From positions 1 to 58,987 of the forward strand of contig NZ_AP025469.1 of assembly GCF_024347355.1 (NCBI RefSeq): 58,987 bases of DNA, read 5' to 3'. The position numbers and the translations under genes were made by a program. The notes beneath the pieces were generated by a model that saw only the letters and a list, made by a program, of their open reading frames with translations, had not been told where the DNA came from and did not search any database. Position 1 is the first letter of the stretch. Each line of letters begins with the position of its first letter. Source of the DNA: Vibrio chagasii. Its GTDB lineage: Bacteria > Pseudomonadota > Gammaproteobacteria > Enterobacterales > Vibrionaceae. This document shows positions 6,892 through 15,073 of this stretch, piece after piece.

Positions 6892-7245
6892 TTATTCTTC
6901 AAACAGAGACTCAGCCCCAATCAACGGGATAAGTCTTAGTAAAACATCTTCCATCACACCGTTTTCAGCGGTGGTTATCTTCTTCGCGTTACGGTCTTTC
7001 CAAGAGAGTGTTTGAATCAAACTTGATGCCACGACACTAGGTTTATCCAAATTCATTACCGGAACCTCGGTAGCTTGACCTCGAATACTGGTACTAATCG
7101 GACAACAGATAAGTAACCCCGTTTGCTGATTATATTCTTTACTTGAAAGGACAAGAGCAGGACGGTATTTACCGATCTCCTTGCCTTTCACGGGTTCAAA
7201 ATCTAACCAGATAATGTCATTACGTTTAGGGATGTACTGAGCCAT
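6892..7245 (-). CDS. mazF: MazF/PemK-family endoribonuclease toxin
   Basis: A 117-aa protein. The family signature is present: IWLDFEPVKGKEIGKYRPAL near residues 12-31, then VLSS, and CPISTSIRG at about 48-56 with the conserved Thr/Ser-x-Arg substrate loop. MazF/PemK/ChpB toxins cleave mRNA in the cytoplasm and are neutralised by MazE-type partners. The ATG overlaps the stop of the antitoxin gene by one base (TAATG). It probably acts in plasmid addiction. Confidence 0.9.
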   Translation of the reverse strand: MAQYIPKRNDIIWLDFEPVKGKEIGKYRPALVLSSKEYNQQTGLLICCPISTSIRGQATEVPVMNLDKPSVVASSLIQTLSWKDRNAKKITTAENGVMEDVLLRLIPLIGAESLFEE

Positions 7246-7499
7246 TACTCGCCTAACTCCTTACCAGAAACAACCGCTAATTCGTCAGCATGTGCCGTAT
7301 GAGCATCTAAGCCGTTCAGAAGTTCTTTTTCGCTGAACGGAAAGCGTTTCTTCGGGCGTTTGATTGGTTCGATAGTGATTTTTTTACCATCGGCTTTAAC
7401 CTCAATATCAGCCCCTTCAACCAAACCAAGCTGACGAATGAACGTAGCAGGAATTATGTTGCCAAGACTATTGCCAATTTTTCGTACTTGAGTGCGCAT
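7245..7499 (-). CDS. mazE: MazE/ChpS-family antitoxin
   Basis: An 84-aa protein with an N-terminal AbrB/SpoVT-type swapped-hairpin DNA-binding domain (RKIGNSLGNIIPATFIRQLG, residues ~6-25, then ADIEV...KITIEPIK). The acidic C-terminal tail would bind MazF. Upstream ATTGTTATAAC palindromes are the expected autoregulatory operators. Confidence 0.88.
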   Translation of the reverse strand: MRTQVRKIGNSLGNIIPATFIRQLGLVEGADIEVKADGKKITIEPIKRPKKRFPFSEKELLNGLDAHTAHADELAVVSGKELGE

Positions 7500-7521
7500 A
7501 TCTCAACCTCTATGTGTGTAC

Positions 7522-7579
7522 ATTGTTATAACAATAGTGATTGTATATATTTTAATCTTGGTGTCAACATTGTTATAAC
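7522..7579. promoter_or_regulatory. mazEF operator palindromes
   Basis: A perfect 14-bp palindrome ATTGTTATAACAAT is at 7522-7535, and ATTGTTATAAC, partly palindromic with the following bases, is at 7569-7579. They are 47 bp apart, upstream of mazE. The second touches the stop of the recombinase gene. They are probable MazE/MazEF binding sites. Confidence 0.65.
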
Positions 7580-8250
7580 TACAATGCTAGTTCAGCCGCT
7601 TTAGATAATTGGTTCGTTGAAATGTCGATGTACTCCAAACTCATTGACGGTTCAGCATGGCCTAATGCTCTTTGTATTGCGTTTAACTCAATCCCTTGAG
7701 CATTCATGTTCGAACCGTAACTTCTACGCCCTGTGTGGCTACTACAGCCTTTTAATCCGCTCCGCTGATAGATATTCCTGATCATCAACTCCAGTACATC
7801 ACAAGCCTGATAATCAACCTGTTCACCTGCCTGATTTATTCTAGTTTTACGCTTCATTGAGTAGCTACGTGCACGATTGTTCAACACAAGTTTACTTAGC
7901 GGGTTTAGTCCCTGGTAGCTGTTGTTAAAAGTGGTTGCCCAATTGTGCGACTTTCGGTAATCAACCCACTCTTGGATCATTTGTTTGGCTAATTTACTTA
8001 ACCAGATAGAACGGGGCTTTCTTCGTTTACACAGTGAAGCTCTAAGGTAGATCTCTTCTTTAATTTTGCCAGTAGGCATCAGTACATCATCAACTGTGAG
8101 TTGGGCGAGTTCAGAGACTCGCAAAGTCGAAAAAGACAAGGCCAAAACCACACGCTTTAGCTCAGGGTTTTGCATTAGTTGGCATCGAACAAGTAACTTG
8201 CGAATTTGTGACGGGGTAAGGCTTTTTGCTTTGGCTCTAGCTTTAGTCAT
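7579..8250 (-). CDS. Tyrosine recombinase (phage integrase family)
   Basis: ATG 8250 is chosen because an AGAGGAAAA ribosome binding site precedes it; the frame opens 12 codons earlier. The 223-aa protein is mostly catalytic domain. It shows the first arginine in FSTLRVSELAQL (about residue 44), the H-x-x-R box in SHTGRRSYGS, a late histidine in ALGHAEPSMS and the nucleophile in LEYIDIS. It lacks the N-terminal arm-binding domain of phage integrases. It may resolve multimers or shuffle cassettes. Its 3' end touches the mazEF operator. Confidence 0.88.
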   Translation of the reverse strand: MTKARAKAKSLTPSQIRKLLVRCQLMQNPELKRVVLALSFSTLRVSELAQLTVDDVLMPTGKIKEEIYLRASLCKRRKPRSIWLSKLAKQMIQEWVDYRKSHNWATTFNNSYQGLNPLSKLVLNNRARSYSMKRKTRINQAGEQVDYQACDVLELMIRNIYQRSGLKGCSSHTGRRSYGSNMNAQGIELNAIQRALGHAEPSMSLEYIDISTNQLSKAAELAL

Positions 8251-8882
8251 TGTGTATTTTCCTCTTAGAGTCAGAAATACACACACAAGCAGATTAGAGC
8301 GTGTTGTTCATGGTATCACACGGAATTACTGGCTTTGGGGGAAAACAGTTCATTGAGATTTATCCTTTGCCGCTCGGCGCAATCCCGTAGCTGGCGAAGC
8401 CAGTCGAAGGGTGAGCAAGCGGAATATGGGCGTTACTCAAACAGTGGCACGGTCACCGAATAGTGATTTTTGATCAGATCGATCAAGTTAAACATGCGTA
8501 CTTGGCTGACGGGCAACGCTTCGGCGTTGCTGTGTCGGATTTGAGCGATGGACAACTATTCAATCGTTCCTCATGAAAGTTGACCACACCCAAACCAGGG
8601 TGGGGCTCTGTTGTTCATTTATTCTTTTGTTTATTGATCCTTATCTTCTGCTTACTGACTTTTCTGTACGGTTCCATAAAGCTTGTGCTTTAGGAATCAA
8701 TACCTAATTTTCTTTAGGGGTAGGGCGAAACGGGTCATTTTGAGCCTGGATCGGAAGATTTAGAGGAAAAATGAAAAGGGGTATGACCAATTCTTAAGAG
8801 TAATGTGTGACAATCATCACGCTTTCGGTGGGGGGAGCGGCAAGGGGCCTACCGAGTCAACGGCATGGGTATATGTCACCAA
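8251..8882. other. 632-bp intergenic region with repeat copy A
   Basis: I see no convincing gene. The region holds repeat copy A (8506-8589), GC-rich stretches with GCTGGCGAAGCCAG hairpins near 8390, and a G-rich direct repeat near its end. It lies between two divergently placed minus-strand genes and could include a decayed replication region, given the HTH replication-type gene that follows. Confidence 0.4.
8506..8589 (+). repeat. 84-bp structured repeat, copy A
   Basis: An 84-bp element from CTGACGGG to GTTGACCACAC. It recurs at 54888-54971 (same strand) and 57705-57788 (opposite strand). It begins with a hairpin GCAACGC-TTCG-GCGTTGC. Copy B has GGAACGC/GCGTTCC, a compensatory base-pair change. 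A second hairpin has arms GGACAAC/GTTGACC. Confidence 0.75.
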
Positions 8883-8899
8883 TCAGGTGGGGGGAGCGG
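8827..8899. repeat. Direct repeat of a G-rich 14-mer
   Basis: GGTGGGGGGAGCGG occurs at 8827-8840 and 8886-8899. The second copy encodes the C-terminal SAPPT of the adjacent minus-strand gene. The first lies just past its stop, with another G4 run (8844-8847) nearby. It may reflect a small duplication or a G-rich structural element. Confidence 0.5.
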
Positions 8900-9401
8900 A
8901 GTCCGTTGGTTTTTTGAGTGTGGTGATAGTGTTCAATGAATCGCTATCGTCATTGAGAATCGTATCGATATGGTCAATTCGCTTCTTTGCCTCTCGCTCA
9001 TTCGTTGCTTGGTTTGTGCTTTTTTGTCTTAAATTACGGTTAAGCAGTGCTTTGGCTTTTGAAAAAAACAGCCCGAAGCTCTCCAGAACAAATTCGTATT
9101 TGTTAGAGGTTTGTCTTGGTGCGCTTTCCCCTGGCACTAGGACGTATTGAGGTGTCGATACGAGGACTCCCATCTCAACGGCTTGCTTAATAAGGGTAGT
9201 AATGTGATTGGTGCAATACCCGGTTCGCTTTGAAATTTGAGCGCGGCTTGGGAACGCACATTGATTGGATAGGTTGAAAAATGTAGAGATCCCGACCAGT
9301 AATGTCTTTATCTGGCGCGGTAATTCACGATCACAAGCGATGGCGTTGGTCAGCTCGTGGTGGTGTTGAAGCAAAGTGAGAGTGTGCTTTTTAGTTGTCA
9401 T
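8883..9401 (-). CDS. Helix-turn-helix (HTH_36-like) replication-type protein
   Basis: From ATG 9401 (MTTKKHTLTLLQHHHELTNA) the protein has 172 aa; a GAGG site precedes it, and the frame opens to 9440. Residues about 30-95 (IKTLLVGISTFFNLSNQCAF, then PSRAQISKRTGYCTNHITTLIKQAVEMGVL) match helix-turn-helix domains found in phage and plasmid replication proteins. The C-terminal half is polar and looks disordered. The main replicon is at 53-55 kb, so this may be a relic of a second replicon or a regulator. Confidence 0.65.
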   Translation of the reverse strand: MTTKKHTLTLLQHHHELTNAIACDRELPRQIKTLLVGISTFFNLSNQCAFPSRAQISKRTGYCTNHITTLIKQAVEMGVLVSTPQYVLVPGESAPRQTSNKYEFVLESFGLFFSKAKALLNRNLRQKSTNQATNEREAKKRIDHIDTILNDDSDSLNTITTLKKPTDSAPPT

Positions 9402-9585
9402 TTCAATAGACCTCATTCGCTTGGGGCTGAATTGAGGCACATAAATTTGACAACAACTCTCGAAAGTATGTCGGAGTTTGGGTCATTGTTTGTCCAGAGA
9501 GATTGTTTATTTGGTTGAGATGCCAAATATTGCATTGCAAATCTATAACATTGTTGCATATGGATCAATCTTTATGTTCGGGCAC

Positions 9586-9622
9586 AAAAAAGCCGTCTAC
9601 TCTCTGGGTTAGACGGCTCTTT
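9586..9622 (-). terminator. Rho-independent terminator after the S24 repressor
   Basis: Stem GCCGTCTA (9592-9599) / TAGACGGC (9610-9617), with a run of six T on the minus strand and a shorter T run on the plus strand. It lies about 165 bp beyond the stop of the minus-strand repressor. Confidence 0.75.
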
Positions 9623-9783
9623 GCAAATGCTTTGTTGTCGGTTTCTCACGTCGACACATTTTACAACTAAGATACAGTGCAGTGACTTGATAAACAAGTA
9701 CCAAATACTCACTTAATTGCTATGCAAATTATATTACTTGGTGGCCTTATGTTGTAGTTTATTTTGGTCGTTTCTTACCTGTA

Positions 9784-10392
9784 TTAGTCAACTTTTGTCG
9801 AGTAGAGTATGATTTGCCCAATGATTTTGTTTTTCTTAAATTCGCTCATTGTGTAATTTTCATCACAGTACGTGTCGCTATATGCCGAAGCCTTAACGTT
9901 CCCTTTTGAATATGAAAGGATTTTGACTCTTATTACCCCTTCTTCGAGAAAGAGGTACATTTTACCGTCTACAATTGTTCGCTTTGTTTTGTCCACTACA
10001 ATGATGGAATGGTCTTCTAGTACAGGTTTCATAGAATCACCAATTGCACTGGTGTATATCAGCTCATCACAATTGACATCCATTGGAAGATCATTTTTCT
10101 GCACGATGATGTCCTTGGGCAAGTGAGGGTGCGCTTGAGAGGTTTCTTCGCAGATGTTAATAGTGATATATCTAGCATGGTGAGTGCCTGCGTTGTCTTC
10201 CTTGCGCCATGTTCCGCCGTCCCCAAATGCAGCATCCAGTTTTAATAGATTGCCACTTTTCGGGGTTGATTTGCCGAGCTCCCATTGTGAGATTGTTGAT
10301 TTGGTCACTCCTACCAAGTTAGCTAACATATCTTGGCTAAATCCCTTCTTTAACCTGTATCTCTTTATGCTCTCGCTGATTTTGTTTGTCAT
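9784..10392 (-). CDS. XRE-S24 (CI/LexA-like) repressor
   Basis: A 202-aa protein. The N-terminal XRE helix-turn-helix (residues ~5-45: YRLKKGFSQDMLANLVGVTK, then STISQWELGK) is followed by an S24 peptidase domain with Ser120 in AIGDSMKPVLEDHS and probable Lys157 in GVIRVKILS. Ala68-Gly69 is a plausible self-cleavage site. Such repressors autocleave upon RecA activation, as CI and SetR do. It is divergent from the tra operon and flanked by palindromes, so it probably keeps transfer genes silent until DNA damage. Confidence 0.88.
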   Translation of the reverse strand: MTNKISESIKRYRLKKGFSQDMLANLVGVTKSTISQWELGKSTPKSGNLLKLDAAFGDGGTWRKEDNAGTHHARYITINICEETSQAHPHLPKDIIVQKNDLPMDVNCDELIYTSAIGDSMKPVLEDHSIIVVDKTKRTIVDGKMYLFLEEGVIRVKILSYSKGNVKASAYSDTYCDENYTMSEFKKNKIIGQIILYSTKVD

Positions 10393-10412
10393 CTTTCTGC
10401 TTTTTTGGCTTA

Positions 10413-10545
10413 GTAATTGTAAGTATTACCCACACTCAAATCTTTTTTTGTATTTTTTTTATTCACAAAACTTTACAAAAAACGACACTGCCTTTATATT
10501 CACCATGTTGATTATGCGGGATGTGTCGTTTTGCATATCGATATG
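10413..10545. promoter_or_regulatory. Operator region between the repressor and the tra-side gene
   Basis: Three palindromic signals: GTAAT-N7-ATTAC (10413-10429), AAAACGACAC (10479-10488) paired with GTGTCGTTTT (10523-10532), and the perfect 12-mer CATATCGATATG (10534-10545). They occupy the divergent intergenic region beside the S24 repressor gene. These are likely repressor operators overlapping both promoters; exact promoters are not resolved. Confidence 0.6.
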
Positions 10546-10574
10546 TGAATTAACAATAATCTAACTAAGGGTGG

Positions 10575-10757
10575 GTGTTCGTTTTGAATTCCAATAGTTC
10601 TAAAACCACCTCTGTAAATGTTTTGATGGACGAGACTTGTAATAGTCTTCTTACTCAATCTTCAAAGAAGAATGAGCGTCCTAAAAGGAAAGAAGCGGCT
10701 GCTCGTCTAAAAGATCATTTGCTCCGGTTTGGTGGTAGTTGGTCTGAGAGAAAGTAG
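10575..10757 (+). CDS. Small basic protein divergent from the repressor
   Basis: A 60-aa frame from GTG 10575, with AAGG four bases upstream; TTG 10584 is an alternative. The C-terminal half is strongly basic (KKNERPKRKEAAARLKDHLL). Its position opposite the repressor is that of a Cro-like protein or early activator of the tra operon, but no fold is recognised. Confidence 0.5.
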   Translation: MFVLNSNSSKTTSVNVLMDETCNSLLTQSSKKNERPKRKEAAARLKDHLLRFGGSWSERK

Positions 10758-11123
10758 AACGTTTTTTTTTCCTTGCAAAGATCCTATTTTGGGATTTGAT
10801 GCGATATCAAAAAATTTGGCTTGTTTTGAATGGTTTGGCTGTCATTCGTTTCTGAGCTCAAGTAGCACTACGGTCAAAGGACGCGGCTTCGCGGCCTGGG
10901 ATAGACCTTAATTTAACCCAAATAAATTAGAGCATGTGTACGCTAACCTGAAAAATGGAACGGACAAGCGTAGGCCGATACTGTCAGGGTCGGGAATGTG
11001 TCCATTTTTAGCCCTTTCGCAGGGACTAATAAGCCTAGATTGCGAGGGAGCACACTGAATCAGTGTGCTTTCCTTTGTCTTTTTTTAAAGAAGCCAAAGG
11101 AAACCCAACAAAAGGAGTGCTTT
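10758..11123 (+). other. Structured leader of the tra operon
   Basis: No gene is supported in this 366-bp stretch. It holds a bulged stem (AAAAATG 10951-10957 and GACA 10963-10966, pairing with TGTC 10999-11002 and CATTTTT 11003-11009). A terminator-like hairpin follows, AGCACACTG (11049-11057) / CAGTGTGCT (11061-11069), then TTCCTTTGTCTTTTTTT. Together they look like a regulated untranslated leader ahead of the first tra-region gene. Confidence 0.5.
11049..11086 (+). terminator. Terminator or attenuator upstream of the tra operon
   Basis: Nine-bp perfect stem AGCACACTG/CAGTGTGCT with an AAT loop, followed by a T-rich tract ending in seven T. It precedes the ribosome binding site at 11111 by only 25 bp. 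It either ends upstream transcription or acts as an attenuator for transfer genes. Confidence 0.65.
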
Positions 11124-11510
11124 ATGCTGGCGATAATATTTGCGGCCACGCGAAATCCCGACCTTCATTCGTTTGCTGGACCCATCAATCAAGAAATATC
11201 AATTAAGCGGATCAAATCTTGTGGCCAAGTTGATGGCCAAACTCTTTTTGCGGCTCTAGTGGAATCTCCTGATCCCATCACCTCCATCTCAGCACAAGAG
11301 TTTCAAGTCTTAACGATCCACAATCCAACTCTTAGAGCACAGGGTCTGAAGATACCCGTATGCGACATCAGTCAATCCCCGAAATCAAAACGTGCAATGA
11401 AGCGCTACCTCCGCGCTGAACAAATGAGAACGTTATCCGAATCTTCCTGGACATATTTCTTCAAACGTAAGCACGTACATAACGCATACCACGCGCCGTA
11501 CCCGTCGTAA
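11124..11510 (+). CDS. Hypothetical protein at the head of the tra operon
   Basis: A 128-aa protein. ATG 11124 follows AAAGGAG; the frame opens earlier but that part is the leader. Sequence MLAIIFAATRNPDLHSFAGP... with a basic C-terminus (SPKSKRAMKRYLRAEQMRTL). No family recognised. It precedes the pilin gene by about 130 bp with no terminator of its own, so it could be a transfer regulator. Confidence 0.65.
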   Translation: MLAIIFAATRNPDLHSFAGPINQEISIKRIKSCGQVDGQTLFAALVESPDPITSISAQEFQVLTIHNPTLRAQGLKIPVCDISQSPKSKRAMKRYLRAEQMRTLSESSWTYFFKRKHVHNAYHAPYPS

Positions 11511-11642
11511 CGCGCTCTTTTCATCACTTATCCATCTTTTGCACTTAACCCACGCAGTGAGTTGAGCGCATTCGAATGAGCCACATTTGGCTCTCAATGC
11601 CTAAACCGGGCAATTTTACTAAGAAAATAAGGAACTTTGCAC

Positions 11643-11957
11643 ATGCAAGTCAAAACTACTTCGTCAAACAAACGTCAAGCCCTTCCATTGCTCACGATTG
11701 CAGCAGTTGCAGCGGTTGTCCTTTCTGAACCCGCACTCGCTACAAGCACAGCCACGGATCTATTCGCCTCGGGCAAAGATATGGTGAAAAAGAACGCCGG
11801 TGACGGCTCGGGGGTGGAAACGGCAATGTTAGGTTTTTCTGCTCTCAGTGCTGCGGTGGTTGGTATTACATCGCGTAACTGGTTCGGCGCGGTTGGCGGC
11901 TTCGTCGGCGGCATGATTTTTTGGGAGCTGGCGAAACCAATCGTTGGTTTAGCTTAA
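11643..11957 (+). CDS. traA: F-type conjugative pilin
   Basis: A 104-aa prepilin. ATG 11643 lies nine bases after AAGGA. It has a long signal sequence (LPLLTIAAVAAVVLSEPALA, cleavage probably after ALA) and a mature pilin of about 70 residues with two hydrophobic helices (VETAMLGFSALSAAVVGI; GAVGGFVGGMIFWELAKPIV). It is the first gene of the canonical F-type set and is followed by traL. It would form the extracellular pilus. Confidence 0.85.
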   Translation: MQVKTTSSNKRQALPLLTIAAVAAVVLSEPALATSTATDLFASGKDMVKKNAGDGSGVETAMLGFSALSAAVVGITSRNWFGAVGGFVGGMIFWELAKPIVGLA

Positions 11958-11975
11958 CGTTCAGGCGGCGATGCT

Positions 11976-12278
11976 ATGGAGAATAAAGCCCAATATTATG
12001 CGATCCCTAAGTACCTCAACTCCCCTAAGCGTTCGTTTGGCCTGCCTCGTGAAGAAGTGTTACCCGCAATGGGCATTTTTGCGCTCGGCTTTTTTGCCAA
12101 GCATTACGGCATTGGTTTTGTTCTTGCGGCCTGCTGGTTCATGGGGCTTCGGTATTTAAAGACGCAATATGGTGAACACATCGTCGCCTACGCTACTTAC
12201 TGGTGGGGCAGTGCGGCGATAAATCAACGGATTTTCAAACATACCCCCCCTGCCATTAAGCGCTACTGGTTGTCATAA
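11976..12278 (+). CDS. traL: TraL pilus assembly protein
   Basis: A 100-aa protein close in length to F TraL (91 aa). It has the typical N-terminus (AIPKYLNSPKRSFGLPREEV) and hydrophobic helices around residues 30-60 (VLPAMGIFALGFFAKHYGIG). TraL (VirB3-like) is an inner-membrane component of the T4SS. The gene follows traA by 18 bp and precedes traE by 8 bp. Confidence 0.88.
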   Translation: MENKAQYYAIPKYLNSPKRSFGLPREEVLPAMGIFALGFFAKHYGIGFVLAACWFMGLRYLKTQYGEHIVAYATYWWGSAAINQRIFKHTPPAIKRYWLS

Positions 12279-12286
12279 GGAGCCGT

Positions 12287-12856
12287 ATGGAAATTTCAAA
12301 TAAGAAAGACATGTTAGCAATGAGTAAGTTGCTTAATGTGTTTTTGGCCGTGGGTTTTCTCACGGCCAGCGTCACATGTATAGGTTTAGGTGGCGCACTC
12401 GCTTACCAGTCTTCTAAAGCCAGTCGGACGCTGGTTCCCCCCACGATGTCTAAAGCTTTTTCCGTGTCCAGTGGCGATGTTGATGAGGCGTATTTAACTT
12501 TGATGGGCAGCTACTTTCTCCACCTGAAGTACGACATCACTCCGGCCAATGTGACTCGTCAGTATGGATTGTTACTCAACTATGTACCGCCGGACTATTG
12601 GCCGTCTGTTCAACCGACGTTGATCTCCGACGCGCAGCAAATCATGGACAGCAACATATCCAGTCGTTTCGTGGCCGATAAGGACGGCACCTTAGTGGCG
12701 TTGGATTCCATGCAATTTAAACAATCGGGCATGCTCCATAAGAGTGTGGGTGATCGAGCTTTAGAGCCTGAGCCTGTGACTTACGTGGTTCAAATGGCGT
12801 ATCCCAACGGGATTTTGGAACTGGTCGGTATCAAAAAAGAAGGAGTCAAAGAGTGA
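12287..12856 (+). CDS. traE: TraE inner-membrane T4SS protein
   Basis: A 189-aa protein, the same size as F TraE (188). One N-terminal membrane helix (residues ~16-40) precedes a periplasmic VirB8-like domain (AYLTLMGSYFLHLKYDITPA, NVTRQYGLLLNYVPPDYWPS). An AAGGAG ribosome binding site is present. Its stop overlaps the traK start (ATGA-type overlap, 12853-12856). Confidence 0.9.
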   Translation: MEISNKKDMLAMSKLLNVFLAVGFLTASVTCIGLGGALAYQSSKASRTLVPPTMSKAFSVSSGDVDEAYLTLMGSYFLHLKYDITPANVTRQYGLLLNYVPPDYWPSVQPTLISDAQQIMDSNISSRFVADKDGTLVALDSMQFKQSGMLHKSVGDRALEPEPVTYVVQMAYPNGILELVGIKKEGVKE

Positions 12857-13596
12857 AGTATTCTTTAAAAATGGTGGCGTTACTCATGGCATTTTTGAGC
12901 CCAGTAGCGGCAGCAGAGAATGTTGCCAAGCGTCAACTGGACTTCACGGATGGTGATACCATACCGGTCACGCTGTCCTCTCTTAATATCAACCGATTGC
13001 TCGTCAAGGGCGATAAAATTGTAAACATCACCTGCCCCAGCGGCTTTTGTACGTCCTCTGCCAATCAGAAAGACAAAACGGGTTCAGTCTCGCTGAAAGT
13101 CAATATTCAGCTTCCGTTCAACGTTCACGTGACCACTTTAAAAGGGCGCGTTTTCTCGTTGTTTGTTAACCCGAAGGCGACCCCGTCTGTGGTGACAGAG
13201 TTCGTTCCATCCGATGCTGCCCGTGAACAAGCGTCGGTCTTTGACCGAGGATTTGACTACCCGACCTCTTTGGCCGAATTTACCAAAAAAATGATGCACT
13301 ACCAACGTGACTCCACGCCGATATCGGGATTTTCGGTGCACCCTGTTGATCCCAAGACGTTGCCACCCGTTAAGGGGGATTTACCCCTCATCCCACAAGT
13401 GGTGTTTGTGGGGGATGATTACTCAGGGATCATTTATGAGGTGCGAAACCATTCTGGTGACAATGTCACGCTGACAACTGCACAATTTTACAGCTACTCG
13501 GCGCGAAGCGCTGCGTTAGACCGTTTAACACTTGGGCCCAATGAAAGTACTCATTTGTACTTAGTTACGGGCGGAGGGGTCAGTGATGTTCGATAA
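12853..13596 (+). CDS. traK: TraK T4SS core protein
   Basis: A 247-aa protein (F TraK 242) with a signal peptide (MVALLMAFLSPVAAAENVA). The beta-rich secreted body contains NINRLLVKGDKIVNITCP and VVFVGDDYSGIIYEVRNHS. TraK is VirB9-like and forms the outer-membrane core complex with TraB and TraV. The start GTG 12853 overlaps the end of traE and its end overlaps traB. Confidence 0.9.
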   Translation: MKYSLKMVALLMAFLSPVAAAENVAKRQLDFTDGDTIPVTLSSLNINRLLVKGDKIVNITCPSGFCTSSANQKDKTGSVSLKVNIQLPFNVHVTTLKGRVFSLFVNPKATPSVVTEFVPSDAAREQASVFDRGFDYPTSLAEFTKKMMHYQRDSTPISGFSVHPVDPKTLPPVKGDLPLIPQVVFVGDDYSGIIYEVRNHSGDNVTLTTAQFYSYSARSAALDRLTLGPNESTHLYLVTGGGVSDVR

Positions 13597-15064
13597 ATTA
13601 AAAGAGCGTTATTTTACTGACCGCGAGGGCGATTTTGACCAAGGTGGTGTGATCAATGATGACACAGCACAGCGCAACAAACGCATCACGACGGTCGCTG
13701 TATCGGTGCTTTGTCTCATCGTGATGGGCGTGTGGATGTATGCCCGTCCCAAACCCGTTGATGATGTTGAACAGGTAGAGCCTGTCGAGTTCGGAGCGAT
13801 TGTCGATCAAGGCTTCACCGAAAAAGACAACCAATCGGCTCTGTCTCAGCAACAACTGCTGATCGCTACGTTACAGAAGCAGATGCGGGAGTTTCAGGAA
13901 GATATGACGGCGCTCGAAGCGGAGACACAGCGCCGCATAGAGGTTGCCAAAACGGACACCGCCACTTTGGTTGAGGATCAGGTCAGAATTGAAATGCAGG
14001 ACAAGGTGGACGGTCTGCAACGTACAATCGAAGAGATGAAAGCCCATACCGCTTCACCAATGGATACGGACTACCCATTTGATTCGGAGCAAGAGCGTCT
14101 TGCCATGGTCGGAGGCGATGAGGTGTTTGGTCAAGCTAAGTTACCTCCACGTCCAAGTATCTCGTCGGATAACAACCCTGACATTGATACCATGTCCTAC
14201 CAACCTCGTCAGCAACGTTCCTTTGTCAACAGTCAGTTTGACAGTACCGATTTCACCTGGGCAGAAGATGAAGAGCAAGCGCGCCGTACGACGGACAACT
14301 TTGTGCCAACGGGGACGTTCGTGACCGCCCTTGTGACCGGCGGTGCCGACGCCAATGCAGGGGTCATGGGGCAAGGCGATACCACGCCTATCGTATTTCA
14401 AACCATGAACCAAGGTGTGCTGCCAAACGGTAAGCCATCCAAACTTAAAGACTGCACCGTCACGGGAGCCGTGTATGGTGAAATTTCTTCATCTCGTGGG
14501 ATCGTACGTACCAATCGTCTCAGTTGCATTTTAGAGAATGATGAGATTCTAGACGTCCCGGTGAAAGGCACGGCCTTTAACTTTGGACGCAATGGCATTC
14601 GAGGTACCACCATCTTAAAAAATGGCAAGGTGGTTCAAATGGCTGGGATATCTGGAATTTTAACGGGACTTGGAGAAGCGGGTAAGGGCGCATCCCAAAC
14701 GACCTCTACGTCTGCTCTGGGAACAACAAGCAGCGTTTCTGGCGAAGATTTTGGCTTGAACTTATTGGGTAATGCTACGGCGTCCGTGGGGGCGAAGCTC
14801 GCGGATTATTACATTGGCCTTGCTGAAATGTACCACCCGATTGTGGAAATCAACCCAGGCTCGATGGTGAACATTGTGTTCTTAGAGGGGTTTCCTCTCG
14901 ATCCATTGGAGGCCGCTGAGTACGAGCAATCTCAAAAAGAGGACAACGCTTCCCAATCCAACCAAGTCATGGAGGTCATCAGCAGCGTGACCCAAAATCC
15001 ATTAGCCAATCAAATTCAATCGAAAGGCATTCAAGTGCCACGCTCTCCGTTCGGTCAACCGTAA
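13586..15064 (+). CDS. traB: TraB T4SS core protein
   Basis: A 492-aa VirB10/TrbI-type protein. One membrane helix (residues ~32-50) is followed by a coiled coil (about 85-155, rich in Q and E), then the C-terminal beta-barrel domain with KLKDCTVTGAVYGEISSSRG and TILKNGKVVQMAGISGILTG. It spans from the inner membrane to the outer core. ATG 13586 is preferred over GTG 13583. It overlaps traK by 11 bp. Confidence 0.92.
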   Translation: MFDKLKERYFTDREGDFDQGGVINDDTAQRNKRITTVAVSVLCLIVMGVWMYARPKPVDDVEQVEPVEFGAIVDQGFTEKDNQSALSQQQLLIATLQKQMREFQEDMTALEAETQRRIEVAKTDTATLVEDQVRIEMQDKVDGLQRTIEEMKAHTASPMDTDYPFDSEQERLAMVGGDEVFGQAKLPPRPSISSDNNPDIDTMSYQPRQQRSFVNSQFDSTDFTWAEDEEQARRTTDNFVPTGTFVTALVTGGADANAGVMGQGDTTPIVFQTMNQGVLPNGKPSKLKDCTVTGAVYGEISSSRGIVRTNRLSCILENDEILDVPVKGTAFNFGRNGIRGTTILKNGKVVQMAGISGILTGLGEAGKGASQTTSTSALGTTSSVSGEDFGLNLLGNATASVGAKLADYYIGLAEMYHPIVEINPGSMVNIVFLEGFPLDPLEAAEYEQSQKEDNASQSNQVMEVISSVTQNPLANQIQSKGIQVPRSPFGQP

Positions 15065-15073
15065 GGAAATATC

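Noticed and set aside
8803..9150. 115-codon plus-strand frame opposite the HTH_36-like gene
   Set aside because: Antisense shadow of a minus-strand gene with a recognisable helix-turn-helix; G-rich low-complexity start.
10998..11123. 5' extension of the first tra-region gene
   Set aside because: It runs through the terminator-like hairpin and leader; ATG 11124 has AAAGGAG directly upstream.
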